Assembly (NCBI GenBank): GCA_035478835.1
Contig: DATIJH010000002.1
Location: 62,001-126,000, forward strand
Direction of reading: 5' to 3'
Length of the DNA stretch: 64,000 nt
Origin: DATASD01 sp035478835
GTDB taxonomy: Bacteria; Patescibacteriota; Saccharimonadia; Saccharimonadales; UBA4665
A model generated the notes under the pieces. The model ran no database searches and was not told the origin of the DNA. It was given only the letters and a program-made list of their open reading frames with translations. Position 1 is the first letter of the stretch, and each line of letters begins with the position of its first letter. Below are positions 14,250 through 23,883 of this stretch, piece after piece. Position numbers and translations under genes: made by a program.

Positions 14250-17123
14250 ATGACCACCAAATTCCGTGTTGCCCGGCAGCGTTTGCAGACTGTCCTTGAT
14301 CAAGATAAATATCTACCTTACAGCGTTGGGCAGCGCACAGTCACAAAAACCGGCGAAGTATTTCCGGTTACCTTCATTGAAAAAATAAAAACGTACATTA
14401 ATCCGGTAAGTGTATTACACGCATATTACCTCAAAAAATTTTTGCGTAATTTTGAGGACTATCGCGAGGCGGCCAACACAACATTTTTAGAGCGTGAACT
14501 TGCCCGAAATGCTAAGCTCTTTGACGACATCGGGGGTTTTCCTCTTGACGACCAGCAACGTCGGGCAATAGTTGCCGATGAGGACAACTGCCTGGTGATT
14601 GCCGGTGCTGGTTCGGGCAAGACATTGACTATCGTCGGTAAGGTCAAGTATTTGCTAGAATCATTGCAGGTTGAAGCTGATTCCATACTGCCCATATCAT
14701 TTACCAGGAAGTCAGCAGATTCCCTAAAAGAGAAGATAAATGTTAAAGGCATTCACCCGCAGACCTTTCATGCCTTTGGCCTCACTGTCTTACAATCTGT
14801 AGAGCACAGAAAACCTAAAATATTTGATGGCGCAGACAATGGTAAGCTCTTTCGTTCATACCTTGAGCATCTCGCCAAAGATCCGGCGTATCTGACATTA
14901 CTAAACAGTTTCTTTTTGAACTACATCAAAATACCCAAATCTCAATTCGAGTTTGAATCGCTTGGCGACTACATTCAGTACCTCAAGGACCAAAACTTTA
15001 ACACCTATAAACGCATAAAGATTCCATACCAGGGTAGAGAGACGTATCGCAACGAAACGGTCAAAAGTATTGAAGAATGTATTATCGCCAATTTCCTGAT
15101 TTTTAATCGCGTAGAATACGCCTACGAAAAACAGTATGAGCACCCATATGCTCAATTTGGACGCAAGAAAAGTTATAAACCTGACTTTACTATCTTTACC
15201 GACAATGGCGAGGTGTATATAGAACATTTAGGTATGGACAGAGAAGGGAACGTACCCTCCTTCTTTGCGGGACCAAAAGAATCGCATGATGAAGCAACGC
15301 GTCGCTACGGGCGATTGCGGGACTGGAAGCGCCGCGTACACCAGCAAAATGGCACGACGCTTATTGAGACATATTCGTATCAATCGGTAGAGGGCACATT
15401 GCTTGATGAGCTCAAGGCGGGCCTCATTGCTGCTGGCGTCAAACTGCAACCTATGAGTGATGACGAAATTTGGCAAGCTATTCAGGATGCGGGCAAAGAC
15501 CAGGTGGACGCATTTGTGGAATTGTGCCAGACCTTCCTTGCATTGCTAAAATCAAACGGTCATTCTGTTCAGGATGCTCGTGACAAGAATGATGCTAGCG
15601 AGGCGCATGATTTCCTCAAGGAGCGCGCGACTTTCTTTTTGAATTTGTTTGAACCTATATATGTCATGTACGAAGACGGCCTACGAAATAGTGGCGAGAT
15701 TGACTTTAATGACATGATCACTCAAGCTACTCGCTATATTGAAGACGGTGATTTTTACTGTCCTCTGAAATATGTGATCGTCGACGAGTTCCAGGATTTA
15801 TCTTTTGGGCGTTATCGGATTTTGCAAGCTATTAGAAGGCAAAATCCGGATGTTAAGTTTTACTGTGTAGGTGATGACTGGCAGTCAATTTTTCGGTTTA
15901 CAGGCAGCGACATCGCCCTGTTCCGCGACTTTGATGAACATTTCGGCTATACCTACAAGGCGCGCATTGAAACCACCTATCGCTTTAACGATCCGCTCAT
16001 AACGATGAGTTCCGAGTTTATTCTAAAGAATCCAAACCAGTCGCCAAAATCTTTGCGTGCACCAGAGGGTACGCCATCGACGGGCCATACGGTTATTGAA
16101 TCTGACGGATCGGATGATGACACCGACGCCGTTATTGCGGCCATACATACACTAGCCGACAAAGGGCTCACACTAGATAGCGAAGCGTATCTTATCGGCC
16201 GCTACAATTTTGACATTAAGCGTATTTGGAATAGGGGTAAGCAATTTACTATCAACTTTACTACCGGGCATTTGAAATATACATTCCCTACGGGCCCGTT
16301 CAAAGGTAGGGAGCTGAATTTACAATTTGTGACAGCGCATAAATCGAAAGGCTTAGAGGCTGATTATACAATTCTCATTAACTGCAATAGTGGCAAGTAC
16401 GGTTTTCCATCTGGTAAAGCTGATGATCCCATTCTCAACTTGTTGCTGAGCTCGGCTGATCAATATGAAAATGGTGAGGAGCGTCGTCTGTTTTATGTTG
16501 CCATGACACGAACCAAGCGCCATGTAGTGTTCGTGACTGACCGTTACCGAAAGTCAAAATTTATTAAAGAATTGCAAGATGAACAGGATGGCGGACGCGA
16601 GCTCAAATGTCCGCAGTGTCAGAACGGCGAGCTGATTTTGCGTTCAGGTAAGACGGCAGGTCGGGGCTTCAAGTTCTATGGCTGCTCCAACTTTGCATAT
16701 GGCTGCGGTTATTCTAAACCCTACAGGCCTGATGAAGTAAAAGCGGAGAGTAATCTAAATTCCACGAATTCCACACTCATGCAGACTCGGCAACCTAACC
16801 CGGGAATGGCTCAGTCAACCTATAGCTCTAATTCAGGTAGAACACAACCGAGTTATTCCAAGCAAAGAACTGGCTTATCAAATAAACCCAGAATTTCCTC
16901 TAAGCCTTCGTCCACTTCAGGACTTACTGTTAGTCAGAAAAATAAATTAGAATATTTCGTTAAAAAACCTACCCTATACGCCACGTCCGAAAAAGGTGAA
17001 CAAAAGGTACGGGATCTCGCAAAGGTTAGTTCAAAAATGGACGCCAACGAGTTAGCTACATTTAATCAAGCATACATGGTGTGGGAAAATGCAGCCCTAC
17101 TAAAAAATAAAGCAATCTTTTAA
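14250..17123 (+). CDS. UvrD/Rep-type SF1 helicase with nuclease insertion and zinc ribbon
   Basis: 957 aa. Walker A is VIAGAGSGKT (near 123), motif Ia SFTRKSADSLKEK, motif II VIVDEFQD, motif III VGDDWQSIFRF, motif IV ETTYRFN, motif V TAHKSKGLEADY, motif VI YVAMTRTKRH. Between Ia and II, residues 290-345 insert YKPDFTIF ... GEVYIEHLGMD, which reads like a PD-(D/E)XK nuclease. Residues 785-830 form a topoisomerase-type zinc ribbon (CPQCQNGEL ... FYGCSNFAYGCGY), then a Ser/Thr-rich linker and a helical end. It likely unwinds and cuts DNA in repair or defence. TATAAT at 14239-14244 is five bases before the ATG: leaderless. Confidence 0.9.
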   Translation: MTTKFRVARQRLQTVLDQDKYLPYSVGQRTVTKTGEVFPVTFIEKIKTYINPVSVLHAYYLKKFLRNFEDYREAANTTFLERELARNAKLFDDIGGFPLDDQQRRAIVADEDNCLVIAGAGSGKTLTIVGKVKYLLESLQVEADSILPISFTRKSADSLKEKINVKGIHPQTFHAFGLTVLQSVEHRKPKIFDGADNGKLFRSYLEHLAKDPAYLTLLNSFFLNYIKIPKSQFEFESLGDYIQYLKDQNFNTYKRIKIPYQGRETYRNETVKSIEECIIANFLIFNRVEYAYEKQYEHPYAQFGRKKSYKPDFTIFTDNGEVYIEHLGMDREGNVPSFFAGPKESHDEATRRYGRLRDWKRRVHQQNGTTLIETYSYQSVEGTLLDELKAGLIAAGVKLQPMSDDEIWQAIQDAGKDQVDAFVELCQTFLALLKSNGHSVQDARDKNDASEAHDFLKERATFFLNLFEPIYVMYEDGLRNSGEIDFNDMITQATRYIEDGDFYCPLKYVIVDEFQDLSFGRYRILQAIRRQNPDVKFYCVGDDWQSIFRFTGSDIALFRDFDEHFGYTYKARIETTYRFNDPLITMSSEFILKNPNQSPKSLRAPEGTPSTGHTVIESDGSDDDTDAVIAAIHTLADKGLTLDSEAYLIGRYNFDIKRIWNRGKQFTINFTTGHLKYTFPTGPFKGRELNLQFVTAHKSKGLEADYTILINCNSGKYGFPSGKADDPILNLLLSSADQYENGEERRLFYVAMTRTKRHVVFVTDRYRKSKFIKELQDEQDGGRELKCPQCQNGELILRSGKTAGRGFKFYGCSNFAYGCGYSKPYRPDEVKAESNLNSTNSTLMQTRQPNPGMAQSTYSSNSGRTQPSYSKQRTGLSNKPRISSKPSSTSGLTVSQKNKLEYFVKKPTLYATSEKGEQKVRDLAKVSSKMDANELATFNQAYMVWENAALLKNKAIF

Positions 17124-17164
17124 TGTTGTGACAGTGAGCCCACCATATAAGGTATTATTAGAAC

Positions 17165-17302
17165 ATGAAGCAAGCATTCTCCACCAACGAAGTACTAGGA
17201 GCGCCAGCCTTTCTGTCGCAAGCACTTGTAAGTAACGATCTTATTTTTGTTTCTGGCCAAATCCATGCACTGCCGGACAATGCGCTGGTGGCTGCAAAAT
17301 GA
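17165..17302 (+). pseudogene. N-terminal fragment of a RidA gene
   Basis: A 45-codon frame encoding a RidA start (FLSQALVSNDLIFVSGQIHALPD) that stops after the first third of the domain. A full RidA gene lies at 18392. TATTAT at 17153-17158 is six bases before the ATG, so the promoter of the gene chain survives here. The TGA overlaps the ATG of the next gene as ATGA, so the fragment may now act as a translated leader. Confidence 0.7.
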
Positions 17303-17850
17303 AACGAGCCGTTATAGTCCACTGTTGGGGCGGAAGCTCAAACTACGCCTGGTATCCTTGGGCGAAAACGGAACTTGAAAAGCTGGGCTACCAAGTAACG
17401 GTGCCGGATATGCCCGACCCAGACCCGCCAAAACTGGCTACGTGGTTGCCATACTTACGCAAGATTATTGGACAACCCGATGATGAACTGGTTTTGATCG
17501 GCCACAGCATTGGCACTGTTGCGATTATGCGCTATCTCGAGGCACTAGAAGTTGGTCAAGTCGGCAAGGTTATTTTGGTCGCCGGTTTTACTGATCAGCT
17601 CGGCTTTAAAGAGCTAGAAAACTTTTTTGAAACAAGGCTTAATTTTGCCAAAATCAAAACAAAATCCAAAAACGGTTTTGTGGTCATACAATCCGACAAT
17701 GAACCGTTTGTGTCTGAGCAGTACGGCGAGCGATTAAAAGAAGAGCTGGGCGCAAAGCTCATAGTTAAGCACGGCGCTAATCATATGTCCGGTGCCGTAG
17801 ATGGTGAGGAAGCGTGCGTGGAATTGCCGGAGGTTATTGAAAACGTATGA
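17299..17850 (+). CDS. RBBP9/YdeN-type alpha/beta hydrolase
   Basis: 183 aa, the usual size of this compact family. VIVHCWGGSSNYAWYPW at the N-terminus, the nucleophile elbow LIGHSIGT with Ser near residue 72, and a late HGANHM with the catalytic His near 158; the acid is probably the Asp in VIQSDNEPF. Members are serine hydrolases of unknown natural substrate. Linked to both neighbours by ATGA overlaps. Confidence 0.85.
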   Translation: MKRAVIVHCWGGSSNYAWYPWAKTELEKLGYQVTVPDMPDPDPPKLATWLPYLRKIIGQPDDELVLIGHSIGTVAIMRYLEALEVGQVGKVILVAGFTDQLGFKELENFFETRLNFAKIKTKSKNGFVVIQSDNEPFVSEQYGERLKEELGAKLIVKHGANHMSGAVDGEEACVELPEVIENV

Positions 17851-18395
17851 AACTCTACCGATTCAGCCCCATCCAAAATAAAGAAGAGCTGCTTGAAGCC
17901 ATCAAGCATATCCACTTCTCGTGTTACAAACTCTGCAAACAATCTTTCGGGGAATACTTACCCAACGCTGGAAATGTAGGTGTGTTCTGTCATTACGATG
18001 ATGAGTATGATCGTCTCATTGCCATCCGCAAGGAGCTCACCGAAGCCTCAGACAATCCCGACCAGAAATACTTTAAGTTGCATGAGCCAATTACCATTCC
18101 GGCCGAAGGTGACGTGCACGAGACGACATACACCTATCTTTATATTCGACGCCCTGATCCATATCGAGCGCAAGTTGGCGACGTAGATTTTTACCTCGAC
18201 CCTAAAGAATACGAAGATCTAAAGCAAGCTATGCTAGCTGGCACCAAAACACTGCCCGGCGCTCGCGTCTTCGATCGCCCCGATCTAGATATGATCGAGC
18301 TGTATGACCCGGATGTTGACGCGCTCGGCTATGTCAGCACCGAGATGATGGCCACGGCGGTGCATGTAAAGTTATCGGAGGAAACGAAATTATGA
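17847..18395 (+). CDS. Hypothetical protein, 182 aa
   Basis: Not recognised. Soluble alpha/beta protein with conserved-looking aromatic and acidic runs: NVGVFCHYDDEYDRLIAIRKEL, TYTYLYIRRPDPYRAQVGDVDFYL and DLDMIELYDPDVDALGYV. Lies in the chain of overlapping genes between a hydrolase and RidA; its product probably acts on a small molecule, but that is context only. Confidence 0.65.
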   Translation: MKLYRFSPIQNKEELLEAIKHIHFSCYKLCKQSFGEYLPNAGNVGVFCHYDDEYDRLIAIRKELTEASDNPDQKYFKLHEPITIPAEGDVHETTYTYLYIRRPDPYRAQVGDVDFYLDPKEYEDLKQAMLAGTKTLPGARVFDRPDLDMIELYDPDVDALGYVSTEMMATAVHVKLSEETKL

Positions 18396-18778
18396 GCAAA
18401 CAGCAAATCACAACCAGCAACACAAAATCCGCCCACCTTCTATCATCCGGCATTAAGAGCAATGGCTTTATCTTTGTATCCGGCCAGGTTCACGCAAACC
18501 CTGATCTCACGCTCTTTGGCGATACGACTCAAGAAAAAGTTACTAAGATCATGGAAAACATAGCCACGATATTAGAAGCCGGTGGCGCTACGCTTGATGA
18601 CATTGTAAAAGTCGTTATCTACGTGACCGATATGTCGGTCATGCCCGAACTGAACGAAATCTACCCAACATTCTTCAAAGAAATATTACCAGTACGTGAG
18701 GCCGTTTGTGTGCAGGCGCTCCCGCTTGGCGCGAGCATTGAGATTAGTGTGATCGCAGAAACGGGCAGCACGAAATGA
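18392..18778 (+). CDS. ridA: RidA family protein (reactive intermediate deaminase)
   Basis: 128 aa, full length. GFIFVSGQVHANPD, TKIMENIATILEAGGATLDDIVKVVIYVTDM and PVREAVCVQALPLGASIEISVIAE are the three RidA signature regions; the Arg of VREAV is the substrate-binding arginine. RidA deaminates reactive enamines and imines formed by PLP enzymes; many homologues have other imine-handling roles. ATGA overlaps on both sides. Confidence 0.9.
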   Translation: MSKQQITTSNTKSAHLLSSGIKSNGFIFVSGQVHANPDLTLFGDTTQEKVTKIMENIATILEAGGATLDDIVKVVIYVTDMSVMPELNEIYPTFFKEILPVREAVCVQALPLGASIEISVIAETGSTK

Positions 18779-19707
18779 AAATAGTTTTTCCCGATCGCAT
18801 CGACCTAGACGAAACCTCGCGCCAAAAATTCCAGGAAATGGGCGTGACGATGTACGACGACACGCCAAGTGACGAAGCTGTCATAATCGAGCGCATTAAG
18901 GATGCAGAAATTATCACCGCCAATTTCATTGACATTACGCGCAAAGCTATAGATGCCGCCCCAAATCTAAAATACATTATCTCGCCCGCCGTTGGCTACG
19001 ACTGGATTGACGCCAAGTATGCCGCCAGCAAAGGCATAAAAGTCCTGAACTGTCCGACGCAGAATGCCGAGGCAGTTGCCGAACATGCGCTCACGCTCAT
19101 GCTTGCTGTGGCGCATCGAATCACAGAAGCCGATCTGAGCTTGCAGCAAGGCCAGTGGCAGCAGCAACAACTCGTTGGTGTCGAGCTCAGCCACAAAAAG
19201 CTTGGACTAGTAGGTTACGGCAAAGTCGGTAAACTCATCGAGCAAAAAGTAGCTGGCCTAAATATGGAAGTAAACCATGTTAATTCTAATTCTTCGGACG
19301 GAGACCTCGATACACTTCTACAAGAATCCGACGTAGTTTGTCTTTGCTTGCCACTCAACGATGCAACCCGCAATATTATTGATGAGCGCCGTCTTAAGCT
19401 CCTCAAGAAAAGTACTATTTTTGTAAATGTTGCGCGCGGTGGACTTGTAGACCAGGCAGCACTGTTAGAGCAACTGAAAACCGGCGGCATCCGCGGTGCT
19501 GGCCTTGATGTATTCCTGGACGAACCGTTTACTGGCGGTGCGCCCGATTCTATCACAGAAATTGCCAAGCTGCCAAACGTCGTTGCCACGCCGCATATGG
19601 CCTACAACACCGAAGAAACGATGCAGCGGCTTGGGCAGGAGCTTTTGGCGGATGTTGAGTCTTGCGTAAATGGTAGTCCGATGAATGTAGTTAACGGAGG
19701 TAGTTAG
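18775..19707 (+). CDS. D-isomer 2-hydroxyacid dehydrogenase
   Basis: 310 aa with the split domain of the family. The nucleotide-binding site is LGLVGYGKVGKLIE near residue 143; catalytic Arg is in NVARGGLVDQAAL near 222, Glu in LDVFLDEPF near 250 and His in VATPHMAYNT near 276. The family interconverts 2-keto and 2-hydroxy acids with NAD(P)H; phosphoglycerate, glyoxylate and D-lactate types share these motifs. A GGAGG site near its end serves the Nudix remnant that follows. Confidence 0.88.
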   Translation: MKIVFPDRIDLDETSRQKFQEMGVTMYDDTPSDEAVIIERIKDAEIITANFIDITRKAIDAAPNLKYIISPAVGYDWIDAKYAASKGIKVLNCPTQNAEAVAEHALTLMLAVAHRITEADLSLQQGQWQQQQLVGVELSHKKLGLVGYGKVGKLIEQKVAGLNMEVNHVNSNSSDGDLDTLLQESDVVCLCLPLNDATRNIIDERRLKLLKKSTIFVNVARGGLVDQAALLEQLKTGGIRGAGLDVFLDEPFTGGAPDSITEIAKLPNVVATPHMAYNTEETMQRLGQELLADVESCVNGSPMNVVNGGS

Positions 19708-19709
19708 TT

Positions 19710-19888
19710 ATGGGCGCAATGATCACCATCCAATATGACGCAAAAGCGGTAAGCGAAGACGAAGCACTATCCAAGAAGACGAAGTCGAACAAGTGAAATG
19801 GTTCACGCGGGCTGAACTTGAGCGCGAACTGCAAGAACACCCAAATGACTACCTCGAAGGCCTGAGCTGGTGTCTGGAAAATTTATGA
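19710..19888 (+). pseudogene. Remnant of a Nudix hydrolase gene
   Basis: The 5' piece is a 28-residue frame from ATG 19710, and the 3' piece in another frame encodes QEDEVEQVKWFTRAELERELQ and a tail typical of Nudix C-termini. The Nudix box itself is missing, so both a deletion and a frameshift happened. The terminal TGA overlaps the next ATG (19885), as between intact genes of this chain. Confidence 0.65.
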
Positions 19889-20769
19889 AATCAACACATA
19901 CTCTATCTCAGCTCAATGAATTGTTCCACGCGTACACTTCGGAGGATCTTGCTCATGCTGAGCGTAATCCCGCTGCCTACGCCAACGACGTATACAATCT
20001 CGTGACTAAAGGCGGGCAGAAATACGTTATGCGTATCTTAAAAGAACAGCGGCCCGAGACTGTAGCGTTTGAAGCATTTATGCAGACAAAGCTAGCCGCT
20101 GCTGGCATTGCATCGCCACACTATTTACAATTTCCTGGCGGTAACTTTGTGGGTGAACACGACGGCACATACTTTACGCTTAGTAAATTTATTGCAGGCC
20201 ATACGCCTACATCGGCGTCGCTTGATTTGGTTGCCGACCTTGGCGCAACACTTGCTAACCTGCATGACTGTCTCGCCGGAGTACAAATACCACCGAGCAG
20301 CATGCAATGGCTTGATCCCAAGAACGCTCAAGCCAGTTTAGATTCTTATCACGGGGTGTATAAAGAAAGGTTAACCGCATTGATCGGCAAGCATCAACGG
20401 CTATTTGCACTACAATTGCCGCGAGCAATTATCCACGGTGATCTACAATTGCAAAATGTGTTTGCTGCCAATCATAAAGTAACCGCCGTCTTTGATCTGG
20501 AGACTGCCGAAAACACCTACCGTATTATTGACCTAGCGCGTACCTATTTATCTTTGCGGATGGATACGTCGCTTGACCCGAATAAGCTTATAGAACATCT
20601 GTTTGCGGGCTATGATTCCATGGCTCGTATACCTTTGACGCCAGAAGAACGCAGCAACTTTGGCCTGGCAACAGATTATGTGCGTGGCGTTTGCGCAACA
20701 TGGCATGCTCTCCACGATACTGAGTATACAGATATGTATCTTGGCTTGAAGGACGCAGTATATGCTTGA
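19885..20769 (+). CDS. APH-type phosphotransferase
   Basis: 294 aa from ATG 19885. The kinase signature is AIIHGDLQLQNVFA (catalytic Asp near 185) followed by AVFDLETAENTYRIIDLA (metal Asp). The N-terminal lobe has KGGQKYVMRILKEQ. The family covers aminoglycoside, choline and homoserine kinases; the short sequence between motifs does not settle the substrate. Overlaps the next gene by eight bases. Confidence 0.82.
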   Translation: MKSTHTLSQLNELFHAYTSEDLAHAERNPAAYANDVYNLVTKGGQKYVMRILKEQRPETVAFEAFMQTKLAAAGIASPHYLQFPGGNFVGEHDGTYFTLSKFIAGHTPTSASLDLVADLGATLANLHDCLAGVQIPPSSMQWLDPKNAQASLDSYHGVYKERLTALIGKHQRLFALQLPRAIIHGDLQLQNVFAANHKVTAVFDLETAENTYRIIDLARTYLSLRMDTSLDPNKLIEHLFAGYDSMARIPLTPEERSNFGLATDYVRGVCATWHALHDTEYTDMYLGLKDAVYA

Positions 20770-21334
20770 TCTCGAAGCCTTCCTTAAAGCCCACCAGCCC
20801 AAAAACAGCCGCTTTTTCACCATCGTCATAGATGGCCGGGGTGGCTCAGGCAAGTCTACCTTTGCAAAACTACTACAAGCTAAACTCCCTGGTTTTGTGG
20901 TACTCAATGGCGACGACTACTTTGAACCAGGCAACGATCCAATTGTCTGGGGCGACTTCAATGACGAACGCTTTGCCCATGACGTAATCACATCGCTCAA
21001 AACCCAAAACAGTTTTACCTACCGGCCTTACGACTGGCACGCCGATCCACATATCACCGAAAAGCAGGTCAAAGTAACCAAAGGCTTTTGCCTAGAGCGA
21101 TGCTATGCATTCAGGTTTGACCTGGATTGGGATCTAAAAATCTGGGTCGAAACACCAAAAGACGTTTGCCTCAAGCGGGGCATTGCCCGCGAACATATGC
21201 CCAAGGACCGCGTCCTCGCCGCCTGGAACATCTGGCAACAACAGGAGGACGATTATATCCGTGACTTTCATCCTAAGCCAAAGGCTGACATCATAATCGA
21301 TGGTACGAAGCCATTTGAGGAGCAGCTGATATGA
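20762..21334 (+). CDS. Uridine-kinase-like P-loop kinase
   Basis: 190 aa. Walker A is DGRGGSGKSTFA near residue 22, followed by LNGDDYFEPG, where the Asp pair is in the place of the base of uridine kinases, and IWVETPKDVCLKRGIARE, a LID-like segment with arginines. Small P-loop phosphotransferase acting on a nucleoside or similar compound. Next to a cytidine-deaminase-type gene, which favours nucleoside salvage. Confidence 0.8.
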   Translation: MLDLEAFLKAHQPKNSRFFTIVIDGRGGSGKSTFAKLLQAKLPGFVVLNGDDYFEPGNDPIVWGDFNDERFAHDVITSLKTQNSFTYRPYDWHADPHITEKQVKVTKGFCLERCYAFRFDLDWDLKIWVETPKDVCLKRGIAREHMPKDRVLAAWNIWQQQEDDYIRDFHPKPKADIIIDGTKPFEEQLI

Positions 21335-21834
21335 AACGCCTCACCACCCCCGACCTCGAAGCCATACAACCATTCTTCCAGGCCGCCGCCGAGGTTGCCC
21401 AAAAAGCCACCTGCCACCGCGCCAAGTGCGGCTCAGTCATTGTTAAAGATGGCGCTATCATCGGCGAAGGCTACAACGCCCCACCGCTCAATGACGAAAG
21501 CCGTCGTACCTGCGATGCCAAATGGGACTACACCAAAAAACCAAAGTACGACAAGACATGTTGCATTCACGCTGAATGGAATGCTGTGCTCGATGCCTGT
21601 AAACGCAATGCGGATAAAATCGGCGGATCGGTGCTGTACTTTATGCGCATTGATGACGACGGCAACTTTACCGATGCCGGTGAGCCATTCTGCACCACTT
21701 GCAGCCGTTTCACTATGCAAGCTGGCGTCGGTGAATTCGCGTTATGGAACGACAACGGTGCGGATATCTACCCCTTAGCAGAATATGACCAACAGTCGTA
21801 TGAGTTTTATAAACTAGAGAATCAAGATAAGTAA
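21331..21834 (+). CDS. dCMP/cytidine-deaminase-type zinc deaminase
   Basis: 167 aa. The zinc site is CIHAEWNAV near residue 75 (His ligand and catalytic Glu) and PFCTTCSRF near 118 (two Cys ligands), with the typical GSVIVKDGAIIGEGYN strand pair before them. Spacing fits the dCMP-deaminase branch. Likely deaminates a deoxycytidine nucleotide or related base. Translationally coupled to the kinase by ATGA. Confidence 0.87.
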   Translation: MKRLTTPDLEAIQPFFQAAAEVAQKATCHRAKCGSVIVKDGAIIGEGYNAPPLNDESRRTCDAKWDYTKKPKYDKTCCIHAEWNAVLDACKRNADKIGGSVLYFMRIDDDGNFTDAGEPFCTTCSRFTMQAGVGEFALWNDNGADIYPLAEYDQQSYEFYKLENQDK

Positions 21835-21858
21835 TCTCAGGAGAGGTATTATTGAATA

Positions 21859-22494
21859 ATGAAATCGATGCCACAAATCCGCATAAACTTCTCGCCATTG
21901 TTATATGATTACGTCGCTCGCGACAAATACAAGCTGTATGCGGATACGTGGGGCGATATTCCAAGCTACGAACAGTGCGAAGAATGGACGGATAACTACC
22001 GTGCTGCATGGCAAGAGCAGGAGTCAAAAATACTACCGACGCTCGAGCAAGTCTTGGGCCTCTCATTCCGTCAGCCGATCATAGACGCACATACCGTTCC
22101 AGGCATTCGCGATATGAGTGACCCGCTCATCATGAACTTCATGACCGACGCAGGCACATTTGTCGACCGGCTGACGCATGAGCTTATTCATACATTACTA
22201 ACCGACAACACTGCTTACAGTCTTAATGACACAAACAAACCCACCTGGCTCGGTGACGAGTGGCAAAAGTTGTTTGGCGACCACGACTTTGACACGCTCG
22301 TCCACATTCCGGTGCACGCCATACACAAGCACATCTACCTGGATACCCTAAAAGAACCAAAGCGTTTGGAGCGCGACATGGCCAGCACAGCAGACAATAA
22401 GCCATATGCCGACGCTTGGAGATATGTGAACGACCACGATTACATGAAGATTATTACCGACTTGAAGGAACTGTACAGTGCCTATGCTGGCTAA
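21859..22494 (+). CDS. Putative zinc metallopeptidase (HELIH)
   Basis: 211 aa, soluble. LTHELIHTLLTDN near residue 103 is a HExxH zinc motif in a helix. A third ligand may be the Asp or His in the GDHDFDTLVHIPVHAIHKH region about 40 residues later. It is not close to a named peptidase family that I recognise. CAGGAGAGG lies 12 bases before the ATG. Overlaps the following membrane protein by about 10-16 bases. Confidence 0.65.
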   Translation: MKSMPQIRINFSPLLYDYVARDKYKLYADTWGDIPSYEQCEEWTDNYRAAWQEQESKILPTLEQVLGLSFRQPIIDAHTVPGIRDMSDPLIMNFMTDAGTFVDRLTHELIHTLLTDNTAYSLNDTNKPTWLGDEWQKLFGDHDFDTLVHIPVHAIHKHIYLDTLKEPKRLERDMASTADNKPYADAWRYVNDHDYMKIITDLKELYSAYAG

Positions 22495-23068
22495 GCTCAA
22501 AAACTACCATCCGCGCTTAGTTGTGTATACTGGCATGGCATTATTTGCGGCAAATATAGTGCTGGCCTATATACTGTCGCCGCACTGGGGCGCATTGAGT
22601 CACTTTGCCGAACACTGGTATACATTTATACCTTTCGCTGCGGCTATGGTTATAGCTATCTTTGAATTGATCTATGCTGCAAATCTATTACGCAGACCCG
22701 GTGGTATAACTACCGGATCGAATGCATTATATGCTAGCGCTGGGTTTATGACACTGGTTGTCTGTATTCCGTTTCTCGGCAGCCCATTGCAAAAAGATAT
22801 CCACGACCTTGTCGCATTGTTGTTCGCGCTTTCAGTAGTTTTTGGATTCGCGGCAATCGCCAAGCGCCTGCGCAACATTACTTTGGCTGTATTAAGTGGT
22901 TTACTGTTGGCGATTTGTGTACTCGAGTTAGTGTTTTTGGCTCGCTACAATGTGCATCCGGTACGGCCGTGGGTGTGGACGATATTGGAGTTGGGAGCGA
23001 TCGTCATACTTATTGTGGGCCTGGACGTAATAGCAGTTATAGTTAGTCGCCAAAAAGGCGCAAAATGA
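22484..23068 (+). CDS. Six-helix membrane protein
   Basis: 194 aa from ATG 22484 (GTG 22478 also possible). Six hydrophobic segments of about 20 residues, short loops, few charged residues in the helices. No family recognised. In the gene chain between the metallopeptidase and the methyltransferase, overlapping both. Confidence 0.65.
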   Translation: MLAKLKNYHPRLVVYTGMALFAANIVLAYILSPHWGALSHFAEHWYTFIPFAAAMVIAIFELIYAANLLRRPGGITTGSNALYASAGFMTLVVCIPFLGSPLQKDIHDLVALLFALSVVFGFAAIAKRLRNITLAVLSGLLLAICVLELVFLARYNVHPVRPWVWTILELGAIVILIVGLDVIAVIVSRQKGAK

Positions 23069-23883
23069 TGAACAACCTCGACCTAAAAACGACCTTCAAC
23101 CAAACTGTTGAGCTATATCACGCCCGACGCCCCAGCTATCCGTCGGAATTATTCGACAAACTTGTAGCTGATACGCATTTGCCGCAACACGCTAAGTTGC
23201 TGGAAATTGGCCCCGGCACTGGCCAGGCGACATTGCCACTCGCTGAACGCGGTTATCATATAACTGCCGTTGAGCTAGGCGAAGAATTAGCCGCCAAAGC
23301 TCGTCATGTTTTGGCTGACTACTCTAACATAGACATCATCACCGGGGCATTTGAAGATGTAGAATTACCAAGCGCACACTACGATTTGGTTTATTCGGCA
23401 ACTGCAATTCATTGGGTAAAACTTGAGTTTAAATTTGCCAAACCACATCAGCTACTCAAGCCAAACGGCTATCTCGCTATCATCCAGACTGAGCACGTCT
23501 CGGATGAAGCGGGCGACGATTTCTTCTTTGCCAGCCAACCGATTTACCAGAAGCACCACACCAAAGATAAGCCGATTAACAAGCAGGGCGACTTTAAGCT
23601 ACCTCAGCTCAAAGACCTGCAACCGCCAGAAAAGATCGACGAAGAACTATTCACGCCAGAGAGTTTTACAGTGTTCCCAATGACCTTGTCCTATTCGTCG
23701 CAGGAATACGTTGACTTGCTGGCCACCTACTCTCCGCACCTTGCGCTACCAGAAAGTGAGCGGGCCGCCTTTTTGCAGGAGATGAAGGAGCTAATAGATA
23801 AAGATTACGGCGGACGAATGGCCAAACATTACGGTATGACGTTGACGATTGCGAAGAAGAGGAACGGCAACAATGAAGCTTAA
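23065..23883 (+). CDS. SAM-dependent methyltransferase (class I)
   Basis: 272 aa. YHARRPSYPSELFDKL at the start and LLEIGPGTGQATLPLAERG (motif I near residue 50), then AVELGEELAAKAR (acidic residue after strand 2), and DLVYSATAIHWV as motif post-II; this is the pattern of small-molecule methyltransferases related to Trans-aconitate/ubiquinone-type enzymes. Substrate unknown. Confidence 0.85.
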   Translation: MMNNLDLKTTFNQTVELYHARRPSYPSELFDKLVADTHLPQHAKLLEIGPGTGQATLPLAERGYHITAVELGEELAAKARHVLADYSNIDIITGAFEDVELPSAHYDLVYSATAIHWVKLEFKFAKPHQLLKPNGYLAIIQTEHVSDEAGDDFFFASQPIYQKHHTKDKPINKQGDFKLPQLKDLQPPEKIDEELFTPESFTVFPMTLSYSSQEYVDLLATYSPHLALPESERAAFLQEMKELIDKDYGGRMAKHYGMTLTIAKKRNGNNEA

